This document shows positions 1-12,700 of a stretch of DNA of 64,000 nucleotides, piece after piece. A program made the translations under genes and the position numbers. The first letter of the stretch is position 1, and every line of letters starts with the position of its first letter. The stretch comes from Litomosoides sigmodontis (Eukaryota > Nematoda > Chromadorea > Rhabditida > Onchocercidae): assembly GCA_963070105.1 (NCBI GenBank), contig OY718805.1:558001-622000 (forward strand). The letters run 5' to 3'. Below the pieces are notes generated by a model, which was not told the DNA's origin, searched no databases, and saw nothing but the letters and a program-made list of their open reading frames with translations.

Positions 1-3000
1 TCACTGCCAAATTCACAAATGTGAAGTCCTCCGTGAAAACTATCCGTGCCAGTGGCAAACGTTGTTAATTTTGCTATTTCACTTTGTGCAACACCTTCTT
101 CACTAACTATCCACTCCTCATCCACACCTTTCGAGACAATTTCTCGAGAATGGCACTGTGACTGAGTATCAAGCGCAATTACACCTCTCTCATGCACTTC
201 AGAACATGCTACAAAACCAACGACAACTTGTCCACGATTTACTTCACTCCAGATATATCTAACCATTTCGATTGGTTCAACCTTCACCAATAATTTCGCC
301 AAATTTGCGGCCCGCAGTCCGCTGAGATTATCTGATATTTCCACGCCACTCTTGGTTTTCTTTACCCCTGCGAAATGAGCAACAATCCCCGTTGAAGCGG
401 AACCATTTTCATGGAGAACTGCGGTTTGCTCCTCGAAATATCCAGTGCTGATTACGGCTTCTCTAGCGACTTGTTGATGAGGTCGTCGAAATAGAGTCTT
501 GACGCTTCTTTGAATAATCTTCCACTCATCACTTTCAGATACGTGTAGCTTGCACGAAATTGCTTTGCTTGCGAATTCCAGGAATTCTGGTCGCTCGACA
601 ACATCCTCATCTTCCAGCCTCATTGCGTCATCGGTGCAGGTCATTTCTGCAACTGCAATATATTCCTCAGTTAACAGTGCATTCTGCACCTGCACGTCCC
701 AATGTGCCAAGTACTGCTGAAGTTCCTTACCAAATTCGTGAAAAACGTCTAAAGAAGTCCTTTCACACGTCTTATCCGGTAAAACGCGTGCAACACTTGA
801 GATGTGTTCTTCCTGTGTGAATACAATCATCACACCTTTTACTTCTTCACGTGTTGCTCTTAAATTCATCATAAATGTTGCAACTGGTTCTTGTGCAGTA
901 CTACTGCAAGCTTCATTCAATCGGGCATTACAGTTATACACTAACTGTATTTCCAGTGAGAAGGATTCTGCGGCAGACAAGTGCATATTAAAATGACCTG
1001 AAAATTTCACTGAAGAGGCAATTTCTGTCTTGGCTTTTTCCTTATGTTTCACACTTGCGAACGAACACATAACTTCTGCATAGTGCATAGTGCCGTCATG
1101 TCCTTGAGTTCGAGTGATTGCTAGATCTCGCACCACACTACCACATTCCTCGTCGGAAGGTTTTTTGAGTAACAATTCAGTTCCTGAAGTTTCCTGAAGC
1201 ATCGTTTCAAATGTTGTTAAATCCCTTTTCTTCATGGTTTTGTTAACTCGTGTTTGACGCAGAACAGTGCCGTAGTGTGCTGTTGCACCCTGATGAACTG
1301 ATGGGACTTCTTTGCTTTCTTTTATATTTAGCTGTTCAGCTTTTATCACTTCTTCCTCAGCCATCAAATGACGTTTTTTGTAAGCTTGCGCAGTGAGTTC
1401 TGCCAGTTCTCTTAGTTGACCTTCAGATGACTCCTGCTCGTCCTTCTTTCTGAGTGCTTCAGTTTCTCTTTTCAGCTGCCTCATTTCTCCTGAAAATCTC
1501 GATTTTCGGAAGGCGCTAGCTGTTCCCACCTGTGTTGCGGTGTGTTGTGCTTCTTCAAACTCCTTCATGGTTTCTTTCGGTTGCTGCAGTTTCGCTTTTT
1601 CGGTCGGGGCGATCTCTCTCAAAAGTAACCTTTTCATGGGTTTCAGCGGGAAATGCACAATATCATCAAACTGACTATTTCTTTTTTCAAAACTAAACCG
1701 ATTGTCCGCTTCTCCAAATGTCGTAGGTGACAATTCACGATTTATCGGCGCAGGCTCACGCCGTGCTTTAGTTCCGTGTAGAACTTCACCGAAATTAGCG
1801 ACATCGTTAGTTTGGTGTATTTCTCCTTCAACTATTTTGAGTGAAGTAGAAAGAGTTTGTGGAATTGTTTGATAGGAATCTACGTTACTGGCATTATGCC
1901 CCACCTGTCCCAATTGCTGCTGTTTCTGTGTTTCTAGTGTTCCTGCGCTGGTACCAACTGCGGCAGCATTTTTATCTTGCGCTGATTCTAGTATCACGAA
2001 GTCAGTGGTTTCCACAGCTTCTGTAGTATTACTAGTTCTTTGTTGAAATATTCCGTTTTGGTATTGAAGATCGAATGGTGGAATGTGAGCCTGAATATGT
2101 CTTATATTCTTACCACAGAACGGCGTCGAATCGAGATCATTTTCCCTGGATTCACATATTTTTAAATGTGCTTCTTTCTTTTTGACAACTAAAACTTCCT
2201 GTACGGTCCTTCTCGGTTGTATGAAGTCATAACGTCCGGTTGTGCATGCAATCGAAGACGCTTCATACTGTTCAGACTTCCCAAATGCAAAATCATATTT
2301 GCATGTTTCCGGAACAGTACTAGATTCTACACCAAGAATTTTTAATGTAGTGGATTCAAGACTAGCAGTCAAAGAATGAATCATTTTTAAATTAATTTTC
2401 TCTAAACTTATTTCGGAATGTTTCACACGGCTATGCGTTGCATCCGATACAACGCTCATTTCATCGAGTGCTTCAGAATCCCCTTCCGGTGATGATTCAA
2501 ATAAATCACCAGCGGATTTAGATATCTGTTCTGTATGGATATTTTGTTGCTTATAATATGATTCCCTAGTAGCAGTCCAATTTCGTTCATCCGAAAAATA
2601 TTCACTTGTCGTCATGTTACAATCTTTTGCAGGTGTTAATTCCGTCTCCATTTCTGGTGTCGTAAGTAAAGCTGTGTCAAGGTCGAAGCCTGCATGTAGC
2701 ATTGCAACACGTTTTTCACTGGTAGTATTATATAGTTTTTCCTTCAATTCTTCCCGCTTTACCCGTGGAAAAGTGTGAAGCTGTTGCTGTTCTTTTTGCT
2801 GTGTGTCGTAAAGGAGTTCTTGCGGACCCATCCGTTTATCTTTCGCTTCATACCTGAGTTGTTGCGTACGGCTTCTATCAACGGAATTCCATGTCAGAGA
2901 TACCTCACGTGTGTTACTACATCGTGATATCGATTCTTGCCTATGATTTACGTTGTGTGATGCATTTGGAAAAGAACTTGATTCCTCAAAAATTTCCTTC

Positions 3001-5549
3001 ATTCTGCGACTACTATTTACGTATTCCTTACTTTTGAATGGATCAGAAGTTGTTCTACGAGAATCGGCATCGCCGAAGTATCGCGAAGAAGCGGTTTCCG
3101 GAGAACAGGAACTGTCATAAATTTTGGAAGTCCACTGTTTTTGTGCATCAATGAATAGCTCTTTCTTATTGCTTACATTACTTGAACTTAAGAGTGAAAT
3201 CTGTTTGATAGGTACTATTCGTTCCCCCTTAGGTTTAGGAACAGCGTTATGTGTGTCATTTGCGCCTTCTATCTTCGTTGCATTCATTAGCATCACTAAT
3301 ACATCAGTAGTTTCACGTTTGTTCGTTGTGTTTTCAAAATTTGCAGGTGCTCGTTTAGATGGTTCCTTATGACTATACGCAGGAAATGAGAATTCCGTTC
3401 CACTTTGCATACACTGAGCGCTTCTGTGCAATGATAATGATACATCCTTCACTTCGTCGCTTAAATCATTGCGTGATGGACTACGTGACCGTTGAGGTCT
3501 CATGAAAATGCTCGCTCCGTGCACATTAGTGTCACCAGCTATTCGAAACATATCAAACATTTCTTCAAGTCGTTCGTCATCTTTCGTCATCGATATACTC
3601 ACTGTTTCAAGGAGAACGTATAAATATTCCTCTTTCTCACTAATTCTCTGCTTGATTTCATTAGGGTTACAAAATTCATGTGCAAGTCTAACTCTAATTT
3701 CATCGGAATTTTCCGCTTGCGTGAAATTAGTGCAAAGATCGATCGAAACGGTATTAATGTCAATTAATTGGAAAACTTTCCGTGCCATCCCATGAATTGG
3801 CAAAATGGTTTTGAAATTAGATAAGTGGAAATGTTTAGTCGTTGTATTTGTTTTTGTTAAATCAGTGCTTGGGAAATCAGTGTTGGTCACAATACTGAAA
3901 GAGTCGGTGAAAGATTCAAAGGTGTTAAAAGTTTTGGTAGTAGTGATAGTGGAAGAAGTGGTGCAAGTGCCTCTCGACCTACCTGTCACAGCCTCTTTCC
4001 ATTCACGTTGTGCTTGTCCATTGATGATGCCTGCACGTTGTAAGAATATAACAACTTGTTCCCTTTCATCTCCGAATTCAGTAATTGTCATCTGCTCATT
4101 TTGCTTCACACGCTCAGGTAATCGTATACTTGCAGCCAGCATTTTTGATCCTCGATTCAGGGACACGTTTGAAACGCGTTCGCTTTCAAGGCTTGCTCGC
4201 GAGCGAAGATCGGTTTTCTGCGTGCGAACGTCTTTCACGATGAATTCGGTCATGAGGCCATTGGAGTACTTGCCAACACATCCACCTATGCTCAGCATAA
4301 GCATGGCTGCTTCTTCGGTAGTAGCCTTCACGTGCTGAGCGATTCGCTCAACCGTTCTATCGTTCCAGCTTCGAATATGCTGCTGGAAGACATCATCCAA
4401 ATGTATCGCTTTTTGAATTGCTATGAAAGCATTGCTGCTTACAGAACTCACTTCTTGTCCCACATATGCTTCCCTGCAACTAAGCTTAGTTGCAAGAGTG
4501 GCAAGTATCTCTTCCTTCTTTCCATTTGTACTGATCTGTGCGATTAAATTGATAACTTCAATGGGCTGACTTTCGTTAAAGTGTTTTGGAGAGCCGCGTT
4601 GATCGTTAGAAATGACAACTGTGACTTCAAATTCTCCACGAGCTTCCTGTTTCGTTAAGTTCAAGTACGTTAATCCGCAAATATCTTCTTCTGAAACTGA
4701 TTCCGATTCCAAAGAAAGACGCTTCTTTTTGAAGACCATTTCACCCTTGAAGTGTTGTCCTTTCTGTTCTATTCCGTAACTTCCACCTTCCGCTTCACGA
4801 AAGTCGTAGTCACTTTCAATGTCCAGTTGACTCTGGTCGGTACGTGGAATTGCGAAGTTTGCCAGAATTGCTGATGTATCTGCCATTCGTTGTAGATCTA
4901 ATTCGGTAATGTTTAATACGGGAATTTTTACTGTTTCAATTATCTGAGGTTTCTCGAACAAGAAACTTGGTTCTTTTGTGGCCATCTTTTGCCCTTCATC
5001 GGATGAATCGGTGGATTCCAAACGACGTAAACGCCTGATGGTTGTTTCGCCGGAATACTGCTTCCCGCGTTGTTCCATACCATAGCTAACATGACTTGGT
5101 ACTTGTGGTACAATAGGTTCACGTATCAGAATTAATACAGCAGAAAAAACATTTGACATTGCAACATTAACCTCGTTAAATGAACAATCTTCTATCCGTT
5201 TCAAGGTGCATTCTACGCAAGCTAATGGTGCACATCTTTGCGTAATACTGTCTGATACTGTTGTTGCTTCCGAACTAGTTCTCTGATAAGGTCGTATTTC
5301 AGAATGATCCTCATAACGATGACCTTCGACAAGAAATTCCTGCGATAATTGATCAACTGCTACCTGATCAACCGAGAAATCTTGAAACAAAGCATTGCAC
5401 TTCCCAATAATATATGTTTTTAGTATTATCGTCACATCCTCAATCACTTCTACTTCTACCCGAGTTGTTGTTTTCTGCTCCTCTTCATTCAATGTGTCCA
5501 TACCACGCAACAGTCGTTGGCTAAGCAAGGAGAGGTACTCTGTTTTATC
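1..5549 (-). other. Giant open exon of the left-hand gene
   Basis: The exon starts after an acceptor (gacgttttcag) at 5550 and opens with DKTEYLSLLSQRLLRGMDTL. No stop is seen in this frame to base 1, although the other frames are full of stops. All other exons in the window are under about 0.4 kb. The translated product is hydrophilic, with alternating Glu/Lys/Arg-rich and Ser/Thr-rich stretches, and includes a likely helical stretch around 1350-1560 (repeated E, K, Q and A residues). Two related motifs of the form YG[MI]EQ[RK]G lie about 100 residues apart at 4980-5098 and 4690-4800. The stop codon and any C-terminal domain lie outside the window. Confidence 0.88.
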
Positions 5550-8500
5550 CTGAAAACGTCCTTCACTTGACCAATAAATGCAAGCATGTGGTCGGAAAAT
5601 GCTCTATCTGTTTTTTCCGAATGATTTTTGCTACGTATATTTTCTTTGAGTTTGAAATTTCATATTTGACATTCAGACATTCTAAAAAAACTATTGAACT
5701 CACTGCTGCTAAAATTTTAAGACGAAGAAGAATTGATTGATTCAACTGATCCTCAACTCACTTTCTCTAAGAGTTTATCACATAAATAAATTATGCTCAC
5801 CGTATTCGGTGGTATTTGAAAATCGGCAGTGTTTCTTGTTTTTAATTGACCACCTTCATAAAGACTCATTTTGAAATCTCCCTCACGATTCTCACCATTC
5901 CTCGATTCTTCCATGATTATCGTACGATTCCCTAGTGTGGTTTTCACCTGTTTGTAGAATAAGTCTTAACATTATCACCTACTTCAATTGAATTACAAAA
6001 TCTTAGCTCCCAGGAAGAAATAACAAACAACAATTGTCCTTGGATATATTTGAGGAACAACAAAATAACTCCAATTTTAGCTTATTAACAAATGTTCATT
6101 AGTAAAATAAGATTACTTTGCAATGAGTAATAGTACTATGTATCGTCCACGCACTACACGTACAATGTTCAACGGACACGAGGTCTGCACCAACAACTTT
6201 TTCCATCCTTAATCTTCCTTCCACTGTTGTTCGAACTGTTGGTGGTCCTTCTCTGTATAAACCAACATTACAGTACTAAGAAAAAATGAAGTGAGATACA
6301 ACTTAACTTTAAGTAAGTATAATTTTTTCTTTCCTTTTTTCAAAGCTATTATTTAGTTTCTGATGAGCAAAGATTCAGAAGGAAAAGAAAATAATGACCT
6401 CCTTTCATTAGTATAAGTGGCAGTGACTGCTTGATCCTGATGGCCTGCTTCATCTGTGTGAAGATATGGTGATGTGTTGCTAGGAGCAAGGTTATTACTT
6501 AGATTAGTATTCCAGGAAAACGCGTTTGATAGCTTCAGCAGCCCACCATCCTATAATTTAATCGTGTGGTTTAATTACGCAGTTTCTGATGAATAGAAAA
6601 TACTTGATGCAACAATGGGATCGAAATAAAAAAGATGCTTTTTACGCGTAATTATTTTCGTTTCTGTAATTTCCTTAACACTTTACGTCAGACTCATTGA
6701 TTGGAATACTTGAAATCTTTGACATAGAGATTTTTTTTACGTAAAGTAACGTTGAACAATTAGGCAAAGACAAAGTCACGTTTTGAAGCATTCTTACTGT
6801 ATCTTCGTTGCTCTTAAAACTCATACACCAATAGTAATAACCTTTGTCCTAAGGACTTTATTCATGGATGCCGTAGAAGCAGATTTAGGAATGCCATCGA
6901 CAGCATGCAACGGATACGAACTACCGCGGGACCAAGCCGATGGCGATTGTGATGAAAGACGTAACAAGTCTTGGGTGGCTTCATCCAAAGCTAGTGACGC
7001 ATCACGACTTGAACGAGCCGGAGACTGTAATTTTTTTTCTGACAAAATTTGAAATGGATTTTGATAAGTTATTTCATACAAAGCGTGAAAATCGTCTAAT
7101 CATCAGGAACTGCTTCTATTTATAACTTTTATTGTGTAAATTTGCAAAGGAAAACCAACAAAATGCACTCGATCAGGTAAGGTGCTTCCATGTAGTGATG
7201 AATTCACATCATGCCTATAATTTACTCCTGGATTCTGTGATGTATCATAATCAAAATTGATAAATGCTTGTTGTGTGGGTGTGGTTGTTCCTCTGGATCC
7301 GGTTAAAAATGTAGGAGGTGGCGCAACACTTTGACCACGCCGTTCTGTAGCTGTTCTGAACAAGTCGTCTTCAAATGTAACACTTTTCGGCGATACTGGT
7401 GCTGACACTGTAAATTGCATAAATTATTGATTTTCTCGATTACTGGTCCTTCTGCCTCCGACATCTATGAACATCTTCTTGTTGTGATTTAGCTTAAATC
7501 ATTAATCCGAAGTGATATCGTTGCCAGGCCCAATTCGATGAAGTTTAGGATTAATTTTCCCACGCAACAATAGCATTTAGGTTTATTTGAATTTTACGTT
7601 GAACAGTTCAGCTTCACACGATGAAACATTAGCAATAAATAACGCAATGAAAATGACTACTTTCACGTTTCTCCTTGTCAGTAGAAAAAACAAAATCATC
7701 TTTTCGTCTGTCAATTACAGCATATCCTTCACCATCCCGTAACAGTGAATTTCTTTCCGCTTCCATGCTCGTTCCCTCGTCATCTCCCAGTCGACGTGAA
7801 TTTGTTGGACGGAAGAATTTCTGAAACTTGTAAAAATCCCCAAACCATATGCATATTAACTTGTTAATTTAAAATTTAAAGTTGACTTTCGAGATAACAT
7901 TATTCCAAATGTTTAGGAAAAATACTTTGTTGTTAAAATAGACACCTGGAAGAATCCACGCTTTCGTTCCACTTCCATATCATCGCTATCATCTCTGCAA
8001 TATGCTATTGCTCGACAAAAAGGCTTTCAGATCAACTTGGAATACTTTTTCCACTTTTTAAATACCAATACTTTAAATACTTACAAAGATGGCAGTTATC
8101 AAATTACTATCAGAAATTTTTGCTAAAAAGAAAAAACGATCAAAATATTGATCCAATAATCAATAGATCATTCGAAAAACTGAAAAAACTAATAAAATTG
8201 TTTAAAATTAGGAAAAAAATAAGACTGGTTAGTTAATCGAAGTAAAAAACAGTTACTTGTTGTTCAGTTTTTCTTGGTTGAAAAAATACCGAAAACCACG
8301 TTTCATGGTAGACCTATTCCTGCAATAAATTTGCTTCAGCTTTTCCTAGCTCTACAGATTCTGTCTCAAGTGATACAGTGAGTGGAGATGAATTAATCAA
8401 TCGTTCTGTCTTTTTGGTTTGACGTGAATGGGAACGTGTTGGCGAATTGCTTCTTAAGAGTTGATCCAGTCGTCTAAATAGTTGGAAATGATGTTGACGA

Positions 8501-9710
8501 TACCTGACTTCTGGTTTCTGATGGCTGTTGACTTTCGGACGATTTCGAAATTTTGAGCGGTGTCTGAAAACTTCTTCGAGACGTGTGTGCTTTCTAATTC
8601 AATTGTTTTTGCTCCTTTGCTTTTCGGAATCTCATCCAAATCCGGAATGCTCCTTTTCTGTGAGCTGAGTGAAAGCTACCAACATCATCATTTATACTAT
8701 TGTATAATGGCGTTATTTTTCCTTTTCATTTCAACCTGACCGTTTCGTTGGAATCATTGGGTCCAAAGTTTCATACACAACTGTATTTACTTTTGTTTAC
8801 TCGTAACATACAAGTGATGACAAAGCATAATTTAGTTTCAGGTTAGCCCTCTCAAATGCCAAATGCTGTAGCAGAAAATGACTCAGTTGATTCAAGAAAA
8901 CAAGCAGTTAATGAGCAATTAGCGAACATAAAGAAGAAATAATTTATGAAAATAAAAGGACAGCAATTTGCAAATTTTTGTTTCTAATAACTGAGAAGGT
9001 GCAATGAAATTGCACTTTTATCCTGAATTTAAAATTTCAGTAACAAATTTTTGCAGTGAAATAAGAAAAAAAGTGATCTTTACACTCAATGAATTATGTT
9101 GAACGTGAATCGTACGAATACTTATTGTTGAAGTCTACAGGAAGAAAGCGATTTCTGTGTTCATTCCATGAAATAATAATGGTCGTTTTCAAATTCAGGA
9201 TAGAAGGGCGAGAATTATTAAATAAAGGAAGGGAGTTGGCATAATGTTCTAATAGCTTTAAGACATGTAACTCATAGGCTGCGCTGAATTCTTCCTGAAT
9301 CCTAAATCAAATCCGAGCCTCACTTCGAAATATGTGTTAAGCCATGAAAAATTGCAAGGTCGCTAAGCGCTGCTATTAAGTACTGGTCAAGTACTCTAAC
9401 GAAAGTAACCTGCCTGCTTAACAGAGAGAAAGAGCATTTGTGCTTCTCCAGCTGATGGAGAAAGTGAAGACGACGAAGAGGAACGGAGCTTTTCACTTTT
9501 TTCTCAACAATTTATTCCCTCTGAAATTTCTACTCCCTCTCTCCTGCTCCCTTGAACAGCATGGATGACGTGGACAGCGAGTACACTCGTATCTCTTATC
9601 CAAATAATGTCCTACCTGACTTAAATCAGTAAGCACATCTTACTGAATTCATGAATGCTAGCAAATTTTAATAAAAGTATTCTTTCTGACAAGCCGAGAC
9701 AGCAGCACAC

Positions 9711-9746
<36 letters not shown>

Positions 9747-12700
9747 TTTTCACTTGATTACTTTTAATTGCTGAATTTAACTCATCTTTCTACTGTCTTT
9801 ACTTTTTATCCATCACTGAGCATTGATACCTTTAAAACTGTCATATACTTCTTTTGTCTCTGCTATAACACCGAGATAAATACATTATCAAATCCAGTGT
9901 TAAAATTGACAGGTAGCTTCGATTCAGAACCAAGCTATGCATATAATAATCTCGTAATTAAATGATGGGAAAAATTTTAAGAAATTATATTTTTAAATTT
10001 AAAACAATAACAATTTTCCACATGAATTTCATTCATGAAAATACACACAGCGTTTGCTAGACTAAAATTATCAGTCATCTCCAGGCATGTCCAGCTCAAA
10101 AACTTCGGACAAATACTGCGGCTATCAGGTGGGTAATTTTTTTAATGTAGCTGATATAATTACAACAAAGGTATTTACGTTGTAAATTTAACGTCCGATG
10201 AAATTATAACTATTTTCTGAAGCGAAAGAAGTAGTTTTAGAAAGAAAGGAGAAAATTAGCTGTATAAGTTGGGTAGGACGGGAAGTTGTAGGGAATGGAT
10301 TTCAAGTGGCTTTAAAATTAAACTTCATAGGAACAACTGTTTTTGCTATTTGATATTATTCAATCCATTTATCGTTTTGTGCCTAGTGGGAATTAGTTAG
10401 TGAAACATTCAAACAATGGAGGAGATAATAATTGCATGATTTTTATTATTCGAAAAATTTGTGGTACTTGATGAAATTTCATTTCTTCATACGGCACTCA
10501 TTTGAGAGGCTCAGTAGACAACTAATACGCAAAATATGTCTGAAGCAAAAACTCAAAAATAAAATTTGAAATGCAATCCTTACACGAAAGTAAACATCAG
10601 GAACTCTATGAAAGTAAGGTTTAGAATCCAACCTGAGAATCCACCACATTATACATAGCAATAACGGGGTGATGCCCGAGAAGACTACACAAGCTTCAAA
10701 CAAGGTGTGATTTTACCATGCGTTGGCCAACTATTACGAAATTAAGCGGTACAAAATTCAGTTGAAATTTGAACTGATGTCACCGAATCAATTCACCACT
10801 GCCAAGGAATATTGTTAATGGCGGAAGTTTGCAAACGACTTCTTGGAATATTGTCAACTATGAGATGATGCTAGATTGATTTCTTGAGTAAACAGAATGT
10901 TATTTGAGTCCAATTCGCAGTTATGTTATTTTGATAAGTCAGAAGCACTCCTCTTCACTTCTCAACACACTTTATGCTTAAGACAGTACCACTTGAGACA
11001 GGAGTTATCGTCAGTTTGCATTACACTTGTCAAATTCAAGCAATCAAACATTTCATTCTAATTTCTTAAAGTAAACTTCAAATACTTTTGAAGCGGAAAA
11101 ATTACATATCGCTTTCTCCTGTGAAAAAATACATTTGGAAACATTTAAATGAAATTGCTTTATGAAAAAAAGACTAACCTAGAAAGAAGCGAAAGACAAT
11201 TCCAAAATTTATCGAAAATTTTCCGTCAGCCAAACGCTGAATAACTGTACTGAAAGCTTGCAATATAATTCATGCATTAACGATTTAGATAATTCTTAGT
11301 CAAAGGACAACGAGAGGCACCATCTGCGTGAGGAATTATTCAAATTTTAACGTAAACATGAAAATTTGCTAGTAAAACCAAGTAAAATTTCTAGTAAAAT
11401 GAAATAGCTTGTCAAGTTACTTTAGGTAAATAATTGCAGCGAAGGAAAATGCATTGACAACAATATTTTCATTGAATGATCCGATTCATAAGAAGTGCAA
11501 TTTGCTATTTCAGTTTAAAACTACAACCACTTTTGTTGCTATATAATAAAAATTCAAAATCGAATGTAACTGATGATGCAATCTTATCTTGTTTTTAATG
11601 GAACAATTTTTTGCATCTTTTAAACACTGACGTTGTCTTTCGCAATACGTGTGTGTACGTAAGGAGCCAAAAGTTGTGACAACATTGGCGGTGAAACGAA
11701 CGAATTACACACACTTTAAAGACATTAGAAACAGTAAGTGACGGCTAACTGGCTTAGCGGGTGAGGTTGCCGACCTGCCAGTTAAATTATTGCCAACCAA
11801 CCTGTGATAGCACTTCCTTTTCATCGGAGTGTCCCGTTTAAAACTCAACTCAACACATTTTTATTTATTGCAAAAATTAATGGCAGGCGGCGACTTACCA
11901 ATCAATTCCTTAGAAAGGCGGTGGTTAGCAGCTTAGTGCAGTAGTTGTTTGAATCCTTCTCGCTCGACGACAGATTGCGGATTCCTCACCACCTCAGGAA
12001 GAGGCAAAACGGCAAGAAGTGGGACGAGTGGAAGAACGGGGAGGATCGCAGCGTGGAGAACTCATGCTACCACTGCAATCGCACCGCAACTGCAACTGCA
12101 ACTGCAACTGCAACTGCAACTGCAACTGCAACTAAAGCTAGCAAGCTGTTGTTGCTGTTTAACAGGTGAGACGGGAGGTGTCTCACGGTGCCGCACTCTT
12201 CCTGGACTGATTAGCCCTGTTGCACACTCTGTTGCTCGGTACTTCAATCCCTTCCAACCCCCTCTTCGAGCCTCCTCCACGCAATCCGATCTAATCAGCA
12301 GCCACAGAACAACAGCGGCAAGCAGGACGTGTTCCGCCAACGACTATCCCAACGTGTATTTCAGCTTTCCGTCTCTTCTTCTCTTCACCCTCTCTTCTTC
12401 CTTCACCTTCCACTATCTTTTAATTTGACAGAAAAAATCTACTGCTACAATCTATTTTAGCATTATCGATCAAATCGAAATCACCCTTTATCCTACATCG
12501 AGCAATTATCTCTCTCTCCAGAAAGTACACACACACACACACAGGCACGCACGCTCACACATTTACAAGGTCTTACTAATTTAAAGCGAAGAATTAAAAT
12601 TAATAATTACAGATGCTGAAACTCATTGCAGAGAGAGAGCTTTCAAATTTTTATTTTCTATAAAATGGGCATGGGAAGTGGTTTTAGAGGCTGCAAGTAA

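Noticed and set aside
560..4547. Plus-strand open frames in the first 4.5 kb
   Set aside because: They are shadows of the continuous minus-strand giant exon.
11945..12428. Plus- and minus-strand frames across the hexamer repeat
   Set aside because: Overlapping open frames on both strands come from the GCAACT repeat and locally GC-rich flanks; no splice-consistent gene model results.
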